Assembly (NCBI RefSeq): GCF_000011365.1
Contig: NC_004463.1
Coordinates: 4,326,001 to 4,390,000, forward strand
From: Bradyrhizobium diazoefficiens USDA 110
Lineage (GTDB): Bacteria; Pseudomonadota; Alphaproteobacteria; Rhizobiales; Xanthobacteraceae
Direction of reading: 5' to 3'
Length of the DNA stretch: 64,000 bases
Part shown: positions 1 to 9,946 of the stretch, piece after piece
Position numbering within the stretch: position 1 is the first letter of the stretch
Layout: every line of letters starts with the position of its first letter
Program-made: the position numbers and the translations under genes
Notes under the pieces: generated by a model
What the model was told of the DNA's origin: nothing
What the model saw: only the letters and a program-made list of their open reading frames with translations
Databases searched by the model: none

Positions 1-1
1 C

Positions 2-1570
2 GCCGATATCATCAGGAGCTACGACGCGGCCTTCGCGCACGGCTGGGACGTCGAACGGGAGCAGCGCCTGGCGCGCCAGAGGGCGATGGGCCTCGTGCCG
101 GCGGCAACGCGGATGCCCGCGCGCAACGACGGCGTGAAGGCCTGGGAGGAGCATACCGCGGACGAGCGCCGCGTCTTCACGCGCCTGCAAGCAGCCTTCG
201 CCGGCATGCTCGACCATTCCGATCGCCATCTTGCCCGGCTCGTTGCGTTTCTCGAGACGGCCGGCATCCGCGACAATACTGTCATCATCGTGATGTCCGA
301 CAATGGCGCGAGCCAGGAGGGCGGGCCGCTCGGTTTCGTCAACGCGATGGGGCCGTTCAACTTCAAGCCGGAGCCAATCGCGGAGAAGCTCGCCCGCATC
401 GACGACATCGGTGGGCCCGACACCCACAGCAATTTCCCGCATGGCTGGGCGATGGCGTCGAACACGCCGCTGCGCCGCTACAAGCAGAACACGCATGGCG
501 GCGGCATCCGCGATCCCTTCGTCATCAATTGGCCGAAGAAGATCGCAGGCAAAGGCGAGCTGCGGCACCAGTTCGTGCACGCCTGCGACCTCACGCCGAC
601 GCTGCTGGAATTGATCGGCATCGAGGCGCCGCCGACGATCGCGGGCTGCCGGCAGATGCCGCTCGAAGGCGAGAGCTTTGCGCGCTCGATCACGGACGCG
701 TCCGCGCCCTCAAAAAGCTCGCCGCAATATTTCGAGATGTTCGGCCATCGCGGCCTCTGGCAGGCGGGGTGGAAGGCGGTCGCCTTCCATCCGCCCGGCA
801 CGCCGTTCGAGAACGACAGATGGGAGCTGTTCCATCTGGATCAGGATTTCTCCGAGACGAATGATCTCGCCACCAAGGAGCCGGAGCGTCTCGGCCGCAT
901 GATCGCGACTTGGTGGGAGGAGGCGGAGAAGCACAACGTGCTGCCGCTCGACGACCGTTTCGGGCCGCGCTTTGCGGAGAACGCCGCGCGCTTCCACGGT
1001 GCGCGCCACCATTTCGTCTTCCACCACGGCATGGGTCACGTGCCGACCGATGTGGCGCCCGACGTGCGCAGCCGCAGCTACACGATCGAGGCGCATGTCG
1101 AGATCGACGAGGCGGGCGCCAACGGCGTGCTGATCGCGCACGGCGATGCGACGTCGGGCTACAGCCTCTACGTCAAGGACGGCCATCTCGTGCACGACCT
1201 CAACATCGGCGGCAGCCACCAGGTCGTGCACTCGAACCGCAAGGTGCCGTCAGGTGCGCGGCGGCTCGGTGTGCGCGTCGAGCGCCTCCTGCGCAAGGAG
1301 CCGCCGGCCAAGGGCTCGCGCACCGGCGTTACCGAATACACGCTGCTGATCGACGGCGAGCCGGCGGGCACGCTCCAGACCCAGCTCGGCTTCCACACGC
1401 TGATCTCGTGGTCCGGCCTCGACATCGGCCGCGACCGCGGCAGCCCGGTGTCGCATTACGAAGCGCCGTTCGAGTTCGAGGGCCGGCTGCTGCGCGTCAC
1501 CGTCACCATGCACAACGACCAGAAGCTCGACGGTGATGCCGTCGGCAACGCGCAGATGGCGCGGCAGTAG
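2..1570 (+). CDS. arylsulfatase, 5' end outside window
   Basis: Hydrolyses sulfate esters; member of the alkaline-phosphatase-like sulfatase superfamily. The reading frame is open from base 2, so about 522 C-terminal residues are visible and the N-terminal half with the Cys/Ser-x-Pro-x-Arg formylglycine motif is missing. What is seen: an SDNGAS motif near codon 100, the segment around the GGGIRDPFVINWPK stretch typical of sulfatase C-terminal halves, and after about codon 330 a beta-rich extension (YTIEAHVEID...GVLIAHGD...GYSLYVKDG) that resembles a concanavalin/LamG-like domain. This long form with a C-terminal sandwich is common in rhizobia. It ends 15 bp from the convergent ialB-like gene. 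Substrate cannot be told. Confidence 0.88.
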   Translation, partial: ADIIRSYDAAFAHGWDVEREQRLARQRAMGLVPAATRMPARNDGVKAWEEHTADERRVFTRLQAAFAGMLDHSDRHLARLVAFLETAGIRDNTVIIVMSDNGASQEGGPLGFVNAMGPFNFKPEPIAEKLARIDDIGGPDTHSNFPHGWAMASNTPLRRYKQNTHGGGIRDPFVINWPKKIAGKGELRHQFVHACDLTPTLLELIGIEAPPTIAGCRQMPLEGESFARSITDASAPSKSSPQYFEMFGHRGLWQAGWKAVAFHPPGTPFENDRWELFHLDQDFSETNDLATKEPERLGRMIATWWEEAEKHNVLPLDDRFGPRFAENAARFHGARHHFVFHHGMGHVPTDVAPDVRSRSYTIEAHVEIDEAGANGVLIAHGDATSGYSLYVKDGHLVHDLNIGGSHQVVHSNRKVPSGARRLGVRVERLLRKEPPAKGSRTGVTEYTLLIDGEPAGTLQTQLGFHTLISWSGLDIGRDRGSPVSHYEAPFEFEGRLLRVTVTMHNDQKLDGDAVGNAQMARQ

Positions 1571-1585
1571 GGGCGAAACGTCCCG

Positions 1586-2149
1586 TTACTTGATCTTGTC
1601 GTAGGCGGCCGCGAAATCGCCCAGCGGCATCGGGATCGCGATCGTCTCCTTGGCCATGTTCTGGAAGGAGACCTTCAGCTGCTTGCCCGACCGCAAGGCT
1701 GCAAGCAAGTCCGCCGCGATCGGCGTCGAGGCGTAGCAGCCGCGGTTCTCGCAGGTCTGGATCTGGAGGTCGACCGTCTTGCCCTCGTCGACCTGGAGCT
1801 TGGCGCCGATCGGAAGGTTGAGGCCGAGCGGCAGTTGCAGCAGTGCCACCGGCGTGCGGGTGTCGGGCGCGATGCGGATGTTGATCAGGACGATGGTCTG
1901 GCCGGTCTTGGTCAGCACCGCGTTCTGCTCCATCGCGCATTCGAGCGGCGCATCGCGGCTGACGCTGGTGCAGCGCACGACCCAGCCGGCCTGCTGCGCG
2001 CCGTCAGCCTGCGGCTGTGTCGGCGCCGGCGCGGGCTGTGCGGCCGGGGCAGGAGCCGCGTTCTTCTTGGCGCTCTGCTGGGCATACGCGGCACCGGTCG
2101 ACAACAGGAGGCCGGCGGCAAGGGCGACAAGTCTGGATTGCATGGGCAT
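1586..2149 (-). CDS. invasion-associated locus B (IalB) family protein
   Basis: Secreted protein of the IalB family, named after a Bartonella protein linked to erythrocyte invasion; in free-living rhizobia the role is unknown. From the chosen ATG (2149) the protein has about 187 residues: a signal peptide (hydrophobic run LVALAAGLLLSTGAAYA), a Pro/Ala/Gln-rich linker, then the IalB domain beginning at WVVRC with four Cys (in CTSVSR, ECAME, QTCENRGC) that may form disulfides. The open frame extends to 2272 but that would overlap the upstream RND gene and place the signal peptide internally, so the internal start was preferred; ATG 2143 is nearly as good. It follows the RND pump on the same strand and may be cotranscribed. 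Confidence 0.82.
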   Translation of the reverse strand: MPMQSRLVALAAGLLLSTGAAYAQQSAKKNAAPAPAAQPAPAPTQPQADGAQQAGWVVRCTSVSRDAPLECAMEQNAVLTKTGQTIVLINIRIAPDTRTPVALLQLPLGLNLPIGAKLQVDEGKTVDLQIQTCENRGCYASTPIAADLLAALRSGKQLKVSFQNMAKETIAIPMPLGDFAAAYDKIK

Positions 2150-2213
2150 GGCGAGACTGCGTTGGCGTGAACCGGAAGCCTCGCTGTAGCGTCGCGGGAG
2201 CAGCGGCGCAAGC

Positions 2214-5200
2214 TTACTCGGCGGCCTGCTTGACGGTGCCGCGCGCGGGTGCCTCGTGGCCTTCGCCGTCATCCGAACGGCCCCAGCCCGAGAACCAATT
2301 GTTGAGCTCGTCGAGATAGAGATAGACCACCGGGGTGGTGAACAGCGTCAGCGCCTGGCTGACGATCAGCCCGCCGACCATGGCGTAGCCGAGCGGCTGG
2401 CGGATCTCGGCGCCGGTGCCGTGGCCGAGCATCAGCGGCACGCCGCCGAGCAGTGCCGCCATCGTCGTCATCATGATCGGGCGGAAGCGCAGCAGCGCAG
2501 CCTGGCGGATCGATTCCGCCGGCGTCTTGTGCTCGTCGCGTTCCGCGGCGATGGCGAAGTCGACCATCATGATGCCGTTCTTCTTCACGATGCCGATCAG
2601 GAGGATGATTCCGATCAATGCAATGAGGCTGAAATCGAAACCGGACGCCATCAGGATCAGGAGCGCACCGACGCCGGCCGAGGGCAGGGTCGACAGGATG
2701 GTGATCGGATGGATGTAGCTCTCGTAGAGGATGCCGAGGATCAGATAGACCACGACGAGCGCGGCGAGGATCAGCAGCGGCACGGTGCCGAGCGACTGCT
2801 GGAACGCCTGCGCAGTGCCTTGGAAGCTCGAGTTCAGCGTCGGCGGCGCGCCGAGATCGGCCATCGCCTTCTGCACGGCTTCGGTGGCTTGGCCGAGCGC
2901 GACGCCCTGGGCGAGGTTGAAGCTGATGGTGATCGCCGGAAACTGGCCCTGGTGGCTGATCGAGAGCGGGCGGACCGGATCGGTGGTCCAGGTCGCGAAG
3001 GTCGACAGCGGCACCTGGTCGCCGGTCAAAGGCGATTTCAGATAGAGCTTGTTCAGGCTCTCGAGACTGCCCTGCATCTCCGGCAGGATCTCGAGGATCA
3101 CCTTGTAGGTGTTGAGCTGGGTGAAATACTGCGTGACCTGGCGCTGTCCGAAGGCGTCGTACAGCGTGTCGTCGATCAGCTGCGGCTGGATGCCGTAGCG
3201 TGAGGCGGTGTCGCGGTTGATCTTGAGCTGGACCGTGGTGCCCTGCGTCTGCTGGTCGGTCGCGACGTCGCGCAGCTCCGGCAGCGTCTGCATCTTGGCG
3301 AGGATCTTCGGTGCCCAGTCGTTGAGCTCGCCGAGATCGGCATCCTGCAGGGTGAACTCGAACTGCGTGCGGGTCGGCCGGCCGCCGAGCCGGACGTCCT
3401 GGGCCGCCTGCATGTAGAGGCGGGCGCCTTCGACCTTGTCGAACTGCGGACGCAGTCGCGCGATGATCTGCTGGGCCGATGCCTCGCGCTGGTTGCGAGG
3501 TTTCAGCGTGATGAACAGGTTGCCGTTGTTGCCGGCGCGGCCGCTGCCGCCGATCGACATGGCAACGCTGGCAACGTCGGGATCGGCCAGGATGATCTTG
3601 CCCAGTTGCTCCTGGCGTCTCACCATCTCCTTGAACGAGATGTCCTGCGAGGCTTCGGAGGTCGCCGTGATGAGGCCGACATCCTGCTGCGGGAAGAAGC
3701 CCTTCGGGATCAGGACGAACAGGTAGATCGACAGGCCAAGCGTGGCGAAGAAGATCGTGAGCGTGGTACGGCGCCAGGCCAGGGCATGATCGAGGATGTA
3801 TTCGTAGCCCCGCAGCATCCCGTCAAAGGCGCGCTCGCTCCATTGGTAGAACTTGCCGTGGGTCACCTCGCCATGGGCGCGCAGGAAGCGCGAGGCCATC
3901 ATCGGCGTCAGCGTCAGCGACACGAACATCGAGACGAAGATGGTCATCGCCAGCACGACGGCGAACTCGCGGAACAGACGGCCGATGATGCCGCCCATCA
4001 GCAGCAGCGGGATCAGCACCGCGACCAGCGAGATGCTGATCGAGACGATCGTGAAGCCGATTTCCTTCGAACCCTTGAAGGCGGCCGCCATCGGCGATTC
4101 GCCTTCCTCGATGTAGCGGGTGATGTTCTCGAGCATCACGATGGCGTCGTCGACAACAAATCCGACTGCGATCGTGAGTGCCATCAGCGACAGATTGTCG
4201 AGTGAATAGCCGACGACCCACATCAGGGCGCACGCGCCCAATAGCGCCAGTGGAACCGTGATGGTGGGAATGACGGTCGCCCAGAAGCTGCGCAGGAAGA
4301 TGAAGATGACCATGACCACGAGGGCGATGGTCAGCAGCAGTGTGAACTGCACGTCCTCGACTGCGGCGCGGATGGTCGTGGTGCGGTCGCTGATGAGCTC
4401 GATCTTGATCGCGGGCGGAATCGCCGCCACGAGGCGGGGCAAGGTCGCCTTGATCTTGTCGACGGTCTCGATGACGTTGGCGCCTGGCTGCTTGAATATC
4501 ACCAGGAACACGCCGCGCTTGCCGTTGGCCCAGGCCGCCTGCTTGGCATCTTCGGCGCCGCTGACCGCCTGGCCGATGTCGCGGATCCGCAACGGACCGC
4601 CGTTGCGATAGGCGATGATGACGTCGTTCCAGTCCTTGGACTGGGTGAGCTGATCGTTGGCGTAGATCGTGTAGGCGCGCTTGTCGCCGTCGATATTGCC
4701 CTTGGGGCTGTCGACCGTGGTGATCGCGATCTGGCTGCGCACGTCCTCCATCGATAGGCCCTTGGCGACGAGTTTCGCCGGATCGACCTGAATGCGGATG
4801 GACGGCTTCTGCTGGCCGCCGATGAACACCTGCGCGACGCCGGAGAGCTGGCTGATCTGTTGGGCGAGCTGGGCGTCGACTGCGTCACTGACGCTGGTCA
4901 GAGGCAGCGTCTCCGAGGTCGCCGACAGCAGCAGGATCGGCGCGTCGGCCGGGTTGACCTTGCGATAGGTCGGCGGCGAGGGAAGATTCTTCGGCAGTTG
5001 GCCACTGGCGGCGTTGATGGCGCCCTGCACGTCATTGGCCGCGCCGTCGATGCTGCGGTTGAGGTCGAACTGGATGGTGATCGACGCGGTGCCCAGATAG
5101 CTTGTCGAGGTCATCTGGGCGATGCCGGGGATCTGGGCGAACTGGCGCTCCAGCGGCTGCGCCACCGACGAGGCCATGGTTTCGGGGCTGCCGCCCGGCA

Positions 5201-5360
5201 GGTTGGCGGTGATCTGGATGGTCGGAAAGTCCACCTGCGGCAGCGGCGCGACCGGGAGCAGGGGATAGGCGACGAGACCGACAAAGAGAATGCCCGCCAT
5301 CAGCAGCGAGGTGCCGATGGGATAACGGATGAAAGGTGCCGAAATCCCGCCCGCGTTCAT
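2214..5360 (-). CDS. RND multidrug efflux permease (MdtB/MdtC-like, HAE1 family)
   Basis: Inner-membrane proton-driven pump of a tripartite efflux system. The 1048 residues match the full family length. N-terminal helix (about 12-30), first periplasmic porter segment with the PLPQVDFPTIQI motif, the helix 4 signature GFVVDDAIVMLENI carrying the paired Asp of the proton relay, a second periplasmic domain, and a C-terminal helix bundle ending in a charged tail. MdtB/MdtC-like features suggest drugs, bile-salt-like or phenolic substrates, but this is inference. Its ATG overlaps the adaptor stop by 4 bp (ATGA), which indicates translational coupling. No outer-membrane factor is present, so it probably uses an unlinked TolC-type channel. 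Confidence 0.93.
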   Translation of the reverse strand: MNAGGISAPFIRYPIGTSLLMAGILFVGLVAYPLLPVAPLPQVDFPTIQITANLPGGSPETMASSVAQPLERQFAQIPGIAQMTSTSYLGTASITIQFDLNRSIDGAANDVQGAINAASGQLPKNLPSPPTYRKVNPADAPILLLSATSETLPLTSVSDAVDAQLAQQISQLSGVAQVFIGGQQKPSIRIQVDPAKLVAKGLSMEDVRSQIAITTVDSPKGNIDGDKRAYTIYANDQLTQSKDWNDVIIAYRNGGPLRIRDIGQAVSGAEDAKQAAWANGKRGVFLVIFKQPGANVIETVDKIKATLPRLVAAIPPAIKIELISDRTTTIRAAVEDVQFTLLLTIALVVMVIFIFLRSFWATVIPTITVPLALLGACALMWVVGYSLDNLSLMALTIAVGFVVDDAIVMLENITRYIEEGESPMAAAFKGSKEIGFTIVSISISLVAVLIPLLLMGGIIGRLFREFAVVLAMTIFVSMFVSLTLTPMMASRFLRAHGEVTHGKFYQWSERAFDGMLRGYEYILDHALAWRRTTLTIFFATLGLSIYLFVLIPKGFFPQQDVGLITATSEASQDISFKEMVRRQEQLGKIILADPDVASVAMSIGGSGRAGNNGNLFITLKPRNQREASAQQIIARLRPQFDKVEGARLYMQAAQDVRLGGRPTRTQFEFTLQDADLGELNDWAPKILAKMQTLPELRDVATDQQTQGTTVQLKINRDTASRYGIQPQLIDDTLYDAFGQRQVTQYFTQLNTYKVILEILPEMQGSLESLNKLYLKSPLTGDQVPLSTFATWTTDPVRPLSISHQGQFPAITISFNLAQGVALGQATEAVQKAMADLGAPPTLNSSFQGTAQAFQQSLGTVPLLILAALVVVYLILGILYESYIHPITILSTLPSAGVGALLILMASGFDFSLIALIGIILLIGIVKKNGIMMVDFAIAAERDEHKTPAESIRQAALLRFRPIMMTTMAALLGGVPLMLGHGTGAEIRQPLGYAMVGGLIVSQALTLFTTPVVYLYLDELNNWFSGWGRSDDGEGHEAPARGTVKQAAE

Positions 5361-6529
5361 TCCTGTCGAACCTTGTTCTGGGCCGGATCCGAACTCGCCA
5401 CCGCCGTCGAGACGAGGCTTCCGGGCTGCACCTTGAACTGGCCACCGGTGATCACCTGCTGCCCCGGCGCGAGGCCTTCGTCGACGACCGAACGTCCGTC
5501 GATCGCGTAGCTGACCTTGACCTTGTGCACTTCGGCCTTGTTGTCCTGATTGACGGTATAGGCGTAAAGGCCGTTGGTCGAATGCTGGACCGCATCATCC
5601 GGGACCACCGTCGCGTCCTTCAGCGTCCGCACCAGAAGCCGCGTCGAGACCGACTGTCCCGGCCACAGCGTGTGGTCCTTGTTGTCGAACACCGCCTTGA
5701 GCCGGATCGTCCCGCTGGTCGTGTCGACCTGGTTGTTGATGACGGCGAGCTTGCCCTCGGCCAGTGTCTTCTTGCCGTCGGTGGTGAACGCGATCACCTT
5801 GAGTGCCCCGGCCTTCTGGCCCTCGCTGATATAGGCGAGCTGATCTTCAGGCGCGGTGAAGATCACCGAGATCGGCTCGACCTGCGAGATCGTGACGATA
5901 CCCGTCTGCGTCGAGGCGTTGACGATGTTGCCGACGTCGACCTGGCGCAGGCCGGCGACGCCGGTGATCGGCGCCTTGATCTGGGTGTAGTCGAGCTGGG
6001 TCTGGGCATTGGAGATCGCGGCGTCGTCGGCGGCGATCTGGGCGGTGAGCTGGGCGACAGTGGAGCGCTGGGTGTCGACCCGCTGCGCGGTGGCGAATTC
6101 GCCGAGCTTCATGGCGCGCTGGAGCTCGAGATTGGCGTTCGCCAGATTTGCCTCGTCCTGCGCCTTCTTGGCCTTGGCCTGGTCGAGCGCGGCTTGATAG
6201 GGACGGGGATCGATCGAGACCAGAAGCTCGCCCTCTTTGACGATCTGGCCTTCGGTAAAGGCGATCCTGTCGATCTGGCCGTCAACCCGGGGCCGGACCT
6301 GGACGGTGTTGAAACCCTGAACCGTGCCGAGACCGGTCAGGTAGACCGGGAAATCGACCTTCTGGACCGGCGCAACGCTCACGGGAACGGCGGGGGCGCG
6401 GGGCGGACCTTTTTGTGCCGTCTGGGTTTTTCCGGCATTCGGCGAGCCGAATTTCTGCCAACCATAGTAACCCGCGGAGGCCACGGCCGCGATGATCAGA
6501 ATCCAGAGGATCGGCCGTGTTTTTTTCAT
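5357..6529 (-). CDS. RND efflux periplasmic adaptor (MdtA-like membrane fusion protein)
   Basis: Links the RND pump to an outer-membrane channel. From ATG 6529 the protein has about 390 residues: N-terminal membrane anchor (ILWILIIAAVASAGYYG), lipoyl/barrel-sandwich halves around VQVRPRVDGQIDRI and ITGVAGLRQVDVGN, an alpha-hairpin between them (KAKKAQDEANLANAN...), and a beta-barrel/MP domain to the C terminus. An in-frame ATG at 6559 exists but has no Shine-Dalgarno match and would put ten extra residues before the anchor. First gene of a leftward unit; a sigma70-like promoter is seen at 6599-6627. Confidence 0.92.
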   Translation of the reverse strand: MKKTRPILWILIIAAVASAGYYGWQKFGSPNAGKTQTAQKGPPRAPAVPVSVAPVQKVDFPVYLTGLGTVQGFNTVQVRPRVDGQIDRIAFTEGQIVKEGELLVSIDPRPYQAALDQAKAKKAQDEANLANANLELQRAMKLGEFATAQRVDTQRSTVAQLTAQIAADDAAISNAQTQLDYTQIKAPITGVAGLRQVDVGNIVNASTQTGIVTISQVEPISVIFTAPEDQLAYISEGQKAGALKVIAFTTDGKKTLAEGKLAVINNQVDTTSGTIRLKAVFDNKDHTLWPGQSVSTRLLVRTLKDATVVPDDAVQHSTNGLYAYTVNQDNKAEVHKVKVSYAIDGRSVVDEGLAPGQQVITGGQFKVQPGSLVSTAVASSDPAQNKVRQE

Positions 6530-6598
6530 ATCGGCTCGTGTCGGCTCTTGTGCCCTCATTTACGAATTGTGGGGCAATCATTGGGTTCCAAGGCGCTT

Positions 6599-6627
6599 GT
6601 ATAATACACGCCAAGTTCCAGTGTAAA
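6599..6627 (-). promoter_or_regulatory. putative sigma70 promoter for the RND operon
   Basis: On the minus strand TTTACA is followed after 17 bp by TTATAC (or after 18 bp by TATACA), close to the TTGACA/TATAAT consensus and about 70 bp ahead of the adaptor ATG. The flanks are unusually AT-rich for this window. No operator or linked regulator was recognised. Confidence 0.45.
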
Positions 6628-6838
6628 CAGCACTATCGATCGGGAATCCTAAACAATTGGAAAGCTTTGCACGGCTTAGGCAACTCGCTGGCGCGCCGGT
6701 GTGCAGTGCTGCATTTTCCCGCCGCGAGCGATCAGCGTGCAAAAATGAGGCAATGCCCGTAGCCGGTGTGGGTGGCCGCGGCGAGTTGGGAACGAGGCTG
6801 GCGCAACACCCGGGCAGGAGCGTCGGGATGTGCGCGTT

Positions 6839-6855
6839 CCGAGAACGGTTCTAAA
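6839..6855 (+). promoter_or_regulatory. ICE-like box (putative Irr site) upstream of the small gene at 6929
   Basis: CCGAGAACGGTTCTAAA compared with the rhizobial iron-control element TTTAGAA-N3-TTCTAAA: the right half is perfect (7/7) and the left half matches 4/7. It is about 75 bp ahead of the small ORF at 6929. Irr sites of this type control iron and haem genes in Bradyrhizobium. The call is by eye. Confidence 0.4.
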
Positions 6856-6928
6856 TCGCGCGGGCGGTGTTTCGGTTGTCAGGAAAATCGGCATCGTTCA
6901 TATCGGCGCGCCACAACGGGAGCGCAGG

Positions 6929-7168
6929 ATGGACGAATTGAACGGCAAGCTGATCGCGTGTCAGATTCTGATCACGGGATTGATCGCCCGCGTCGCCAAC
7001 GAGCAGCGCGACCCCTTGCGCTTCCTCACCGACTTCCGCGACGAGATCAAGGCGGTGGTGAAGGGAGTCAACATCGCCGGCATGGACAACACCGATCGTG
7101 TGCGTGCCGTCGCGCAGAAGACTGTCGACGAATTGTTCTCGCTGATGAAGCCGCCGAGCAGCGATTGA
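6929..7168 (+). CDS. small conserved-looking hypothetical protein, 79 aa
   Basis: Function not recognised. A soluble, mostly helical 79-residue protein with no signal peptide and no Cys-rich motif (MDELNGK... to ...LMKPPSSD). The start ATG 6929 was preferred over an in-frame start at 6830 because a purine-rich stretch (GGGAGCGCAGG) lies just ahead and because upstream codons look non-coding. It sits between the divergent RND operon and the iron-uptake operon, with an ICE-like box upstream, so iron-dependent expression is possible. Coding status is supported by codon bias but not by a recognised family. Confidence 0.6.
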   Translation: MDELNGKLIACQILITGLIARVANEQRDPLRFLTDFRDEIKAVVKGVNIAGMDNTDRVRAVAQKTVDELFSLMKPPSSD

Positions 7169-7213
7169 CGCTGCGCACGCGATCGTTGATTTCGCGGCTT
7201 TTTTCGCGCTCGT

Positions 7214-7275
7214 TTTAGAACGACTCCAATTTCACTTTAGAACCGTTTGAAACTGTAGATTAGAATCGTTTTGAT
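7214..7275 (+). promoter_or_regulatory. three tandem ICE-like boxes (putative Irr operator) before the siderophore receptor
   Basis: Three copies resembling TTTAGAA-N3-TTCTAAA: 7214-7230 (TTTAGAACGACTCCAAT, left half perfect), 7236-7252 (TTTAGAACCGTTTGAAA, 12 of 14 positions), and 7259-7275 (ATTAGAATCGTTTTGAT, 10 of 14). The copies are 22 and 23 bp apart, about two helical turns, so they would lie on the same DNA face. They are 100-160 bp ahead of the receptor start. Confidence 0.55.
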
Positions 7276-7374
7276 CTGGACTTATTCAAGCGTTCTCGCG
7301 GCTTGCCCGCATTGACCCACTATTTTGCCGTCGATACCAACAGCCCAATCGCTCATCGAAGTGAATGAGCGGAC

Positions 7375-9927
7375 ATGAAGATGGGGCGTGTTGTAATGGG
7401 GCAGGTGGTCGCACCGAAGTCGTTGCGTTCGGTCGCAGCATTCGATCTGGCGTATGAAAAGTCCGCGGGCATTTCCGGCAAGAAGGTCTCGGCAGTCGCA
7501 AGCCTGATCGCGGCGGCGTCGGTGTCGAGCGGCGCAGAGGCGCAGCAGTCGAACCTGCCGCCGGTGACGGTCGATGCTCCGGTCCAGCGTCCGCGCCCGA
7601 CGGCCTCGAAGCCCACGCCGGATCAGGTCCGCGCCCGCAACGCGCTTCGCCGCGCCGCGCCGCGCCAGCAGGCCCAGCAGGCTGCTCCGGCGACGCCCTC
7701 CGGACCCGCCGACGCGGATCCCTATGCCGATCCGGCCGCGCCCTACAAGGTCGATCACGTGCAGGCCGGGGGCAAGTTTCCGGAGAAATTGGTCGATACG
7801 CCGAAGTCGATCACGGTTCTCAGCAAGGAAGTGCTCGAGGACAAGAACGCCACGACGCTGAAACAGGCGATTCTCAGCACGGCTGGCGTGACGCTCGGGT
7901 CGGGCGAGGGCGGCAATGCATTCGGTGACCGCTTCTTCATCCGCGGCTTCGACGCGCGCAACGACATCTTCATCGATGGCGTGCGCGATTCCGGCGTCAG
8001 TGTGCGCGAGAACTTCTTCACCGAGCAGGTCGAGATCCTGCGCGGTCCCGGCTCGACCTTCTCCGGCCGCGGTGTCGCCGGTGGTGCGATCAACATCGTC
8101 ACCAAGCAGGCGACGACGGCAAAGAGCTTCTACAACATGGACACCACGTTTGGCACCGACCAGACCAAGCGTGTCACACTCGACGTCAATCAGGTGATCG
8201 ACCCGACGCTCGCCGTCCGCGTCGGCGGCCTGTTCCAGGATGCCAATGTCGCCGGCCGCGACTACGTCACCGACAATCGAAACGGCGCCTTCGTCGCCAC
8301 GACCTGGACGCCGACCGATACGGTCAAGGTCACCGGCAACTACATTCACACCGAGCTGACCGGCCGCCCGGATTTTGGCGTGCCATATTATCGGCCTAGC
8401 ACGACGTCGACTGCCGGCGGTCCGTTTCCGGACTTCGGCGCCAATCGCAATAACTGGTACGGCTTCGTCAACCGTGACTTCTTCCGGACCGGCCAGGACA
8501 TCGGCACGATCAACGCGGAAGTGCAGATCACCCCCGATCTGATGATCAGCAACAAGATCCGCGCGTCCCGCTCGACGCAGAATTACATCGGTACGCTTCC
8601 TGAAGCGCCGAAGCTTGTCGATCCGCTCTCGGCCTCGACGCTGAGTGCAAATCCGCAGAGCCGATTCCAGGTCACGGACGTGTTCGCCAACCAGACCGAG
8701 GCAACTTACAAGTTCAACGACGATGTAGGCTTCAGGCACACCTTGCTCGGCGGTGTCGAGTATGATCGCGAGAGATCGTCGATCGACAGTTATACCGGCC
8801 TCAGCTCGGAGCTGACGACCGGCACGCCCTTCAGCGGCAGCGGATCGAAGACCGACGTCAGCGTGTTCGCTCCGCAATATACCAATCTTCCCTTCGGGAT
8901 TCCGAGCCTCACCGGAAGTCCCACCAAGATCGGCATCGACACCGTCAGCGGCTACGTCATGGATAGCGCAAACTATCGTGACTTGGTGATCCTGAACGGC
9001 GGGTTCCGCTATGATGACTACAGCATCAACACGCGGAAGCTCGGCAGTCCTGGCCAGCAATCGGCGGAGTTTCTAATTCCGAACTTCAACCTCGGCCTGA
9101 CGTTGAAGCCGGCACCGAACGGCAGTGTCTATGTGGCGTATGCGACCTCGGCGAACCCGGTTGGTGCCGAATTCGACGGCACCAGCACAGCCTATGGCGG
9201 CCTCAACCCGAACCTGCCGGGCGGCAATACGCAGATATTCGGCCCCGAGAAGAACAAGGCCATCGAACTCGGCACCAAGTGGGAGCTGTTCGATCGTCAT
9301 CTGCTTCTGACCGCAGCGTTGTTCCAGACGACGAAAGAGAACGCACGCGAGTCGCAGAACGTGGGCAGTGCGGCCGCTGCAGCTCCTTTGGGATGCGTCT
9401 ATCCGACCGGAACGACTGGCAATATATCGTGTATCACCGCTGGAGCAGCCTACCGCATCCGCGGCATCGATCTCGGCGTCGGCGGCAAGATCACCGACAA
9501 GTGGAGCGTGTTTGGCGGTCTCGTGCTGATGCAGTCGGAAGTGACGCAGTCGCTGGCGCCGTCGGCCAACAAGGCGCTGTATCCGACCAATGTCGGGCGT
9601 CCGCTCGCCAACATCGCGCATGAGTCCTTCAGCTTGCTGACGAAGTACCAGCTCACCGACGTCTGGGAACTGGGTGGGCAGGCGGTCTACCGTTCGAAGA
9701 TTTACGGCGGCACTTTGCTCGCGGCCAACCAGGGCACGTCGATTCCGAGCTATTGGCGTTTCGACATGTTCGCGGAGGCCAAGATCAACAAGAACTGGCA
9801 GGTCAAGCTGTTCGTGAACAACATCTTCGACAAGCGCTACTACGACGCGTTGTACCAGAGCGCGGCACCGTTCGTGCTGGAGGCTCCGGGCCGTGCCGCC
9901 TATGTGGTGCTCTCGGCGCGCTACTGA
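7375..9927 (+). CDS. TonB-dependent siderophore receptor (Fiu-like, catecholate type)
   Basis: Outer-membrane gated barrel for ferric-siderophore import. 850 residues, normal for the family. N-terminal export region (hydrophobic [18 protein letters not shown]), a Pro/Ala-rich linker, plug domain from about residue 125 ([61 protein letters not shown]), then the beta barrel ending in the aromatic-type C terminus VVLSARY. The long polar N-terminus is longer than a usual signal peptide; ATG 7381 is another possible start. It is followed by a PKHD hydroxylase and ExbBD-TonB, which parallels the E. coli fiu-ybiX pair and supports a catecholate or degradation-product ligand. ICE-like boxes upstream suggest iron control by Irr. 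Confidence 0.93.
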
Positions 9928-9946
9928 TGGAGCGATAATCAGTTTC

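Noticed and set aside
2150..2272. longer start of the IalB-like protein
   Set aside because: Would overlap the RND gene and place a signal peptide 40 residues inside the protein.
7282..9060. 592-codon minus-strand frame
   Set aside because: Antisense of the siderophore receptor; composition is Arg/Ala/Gly/Val-rich shadow type.
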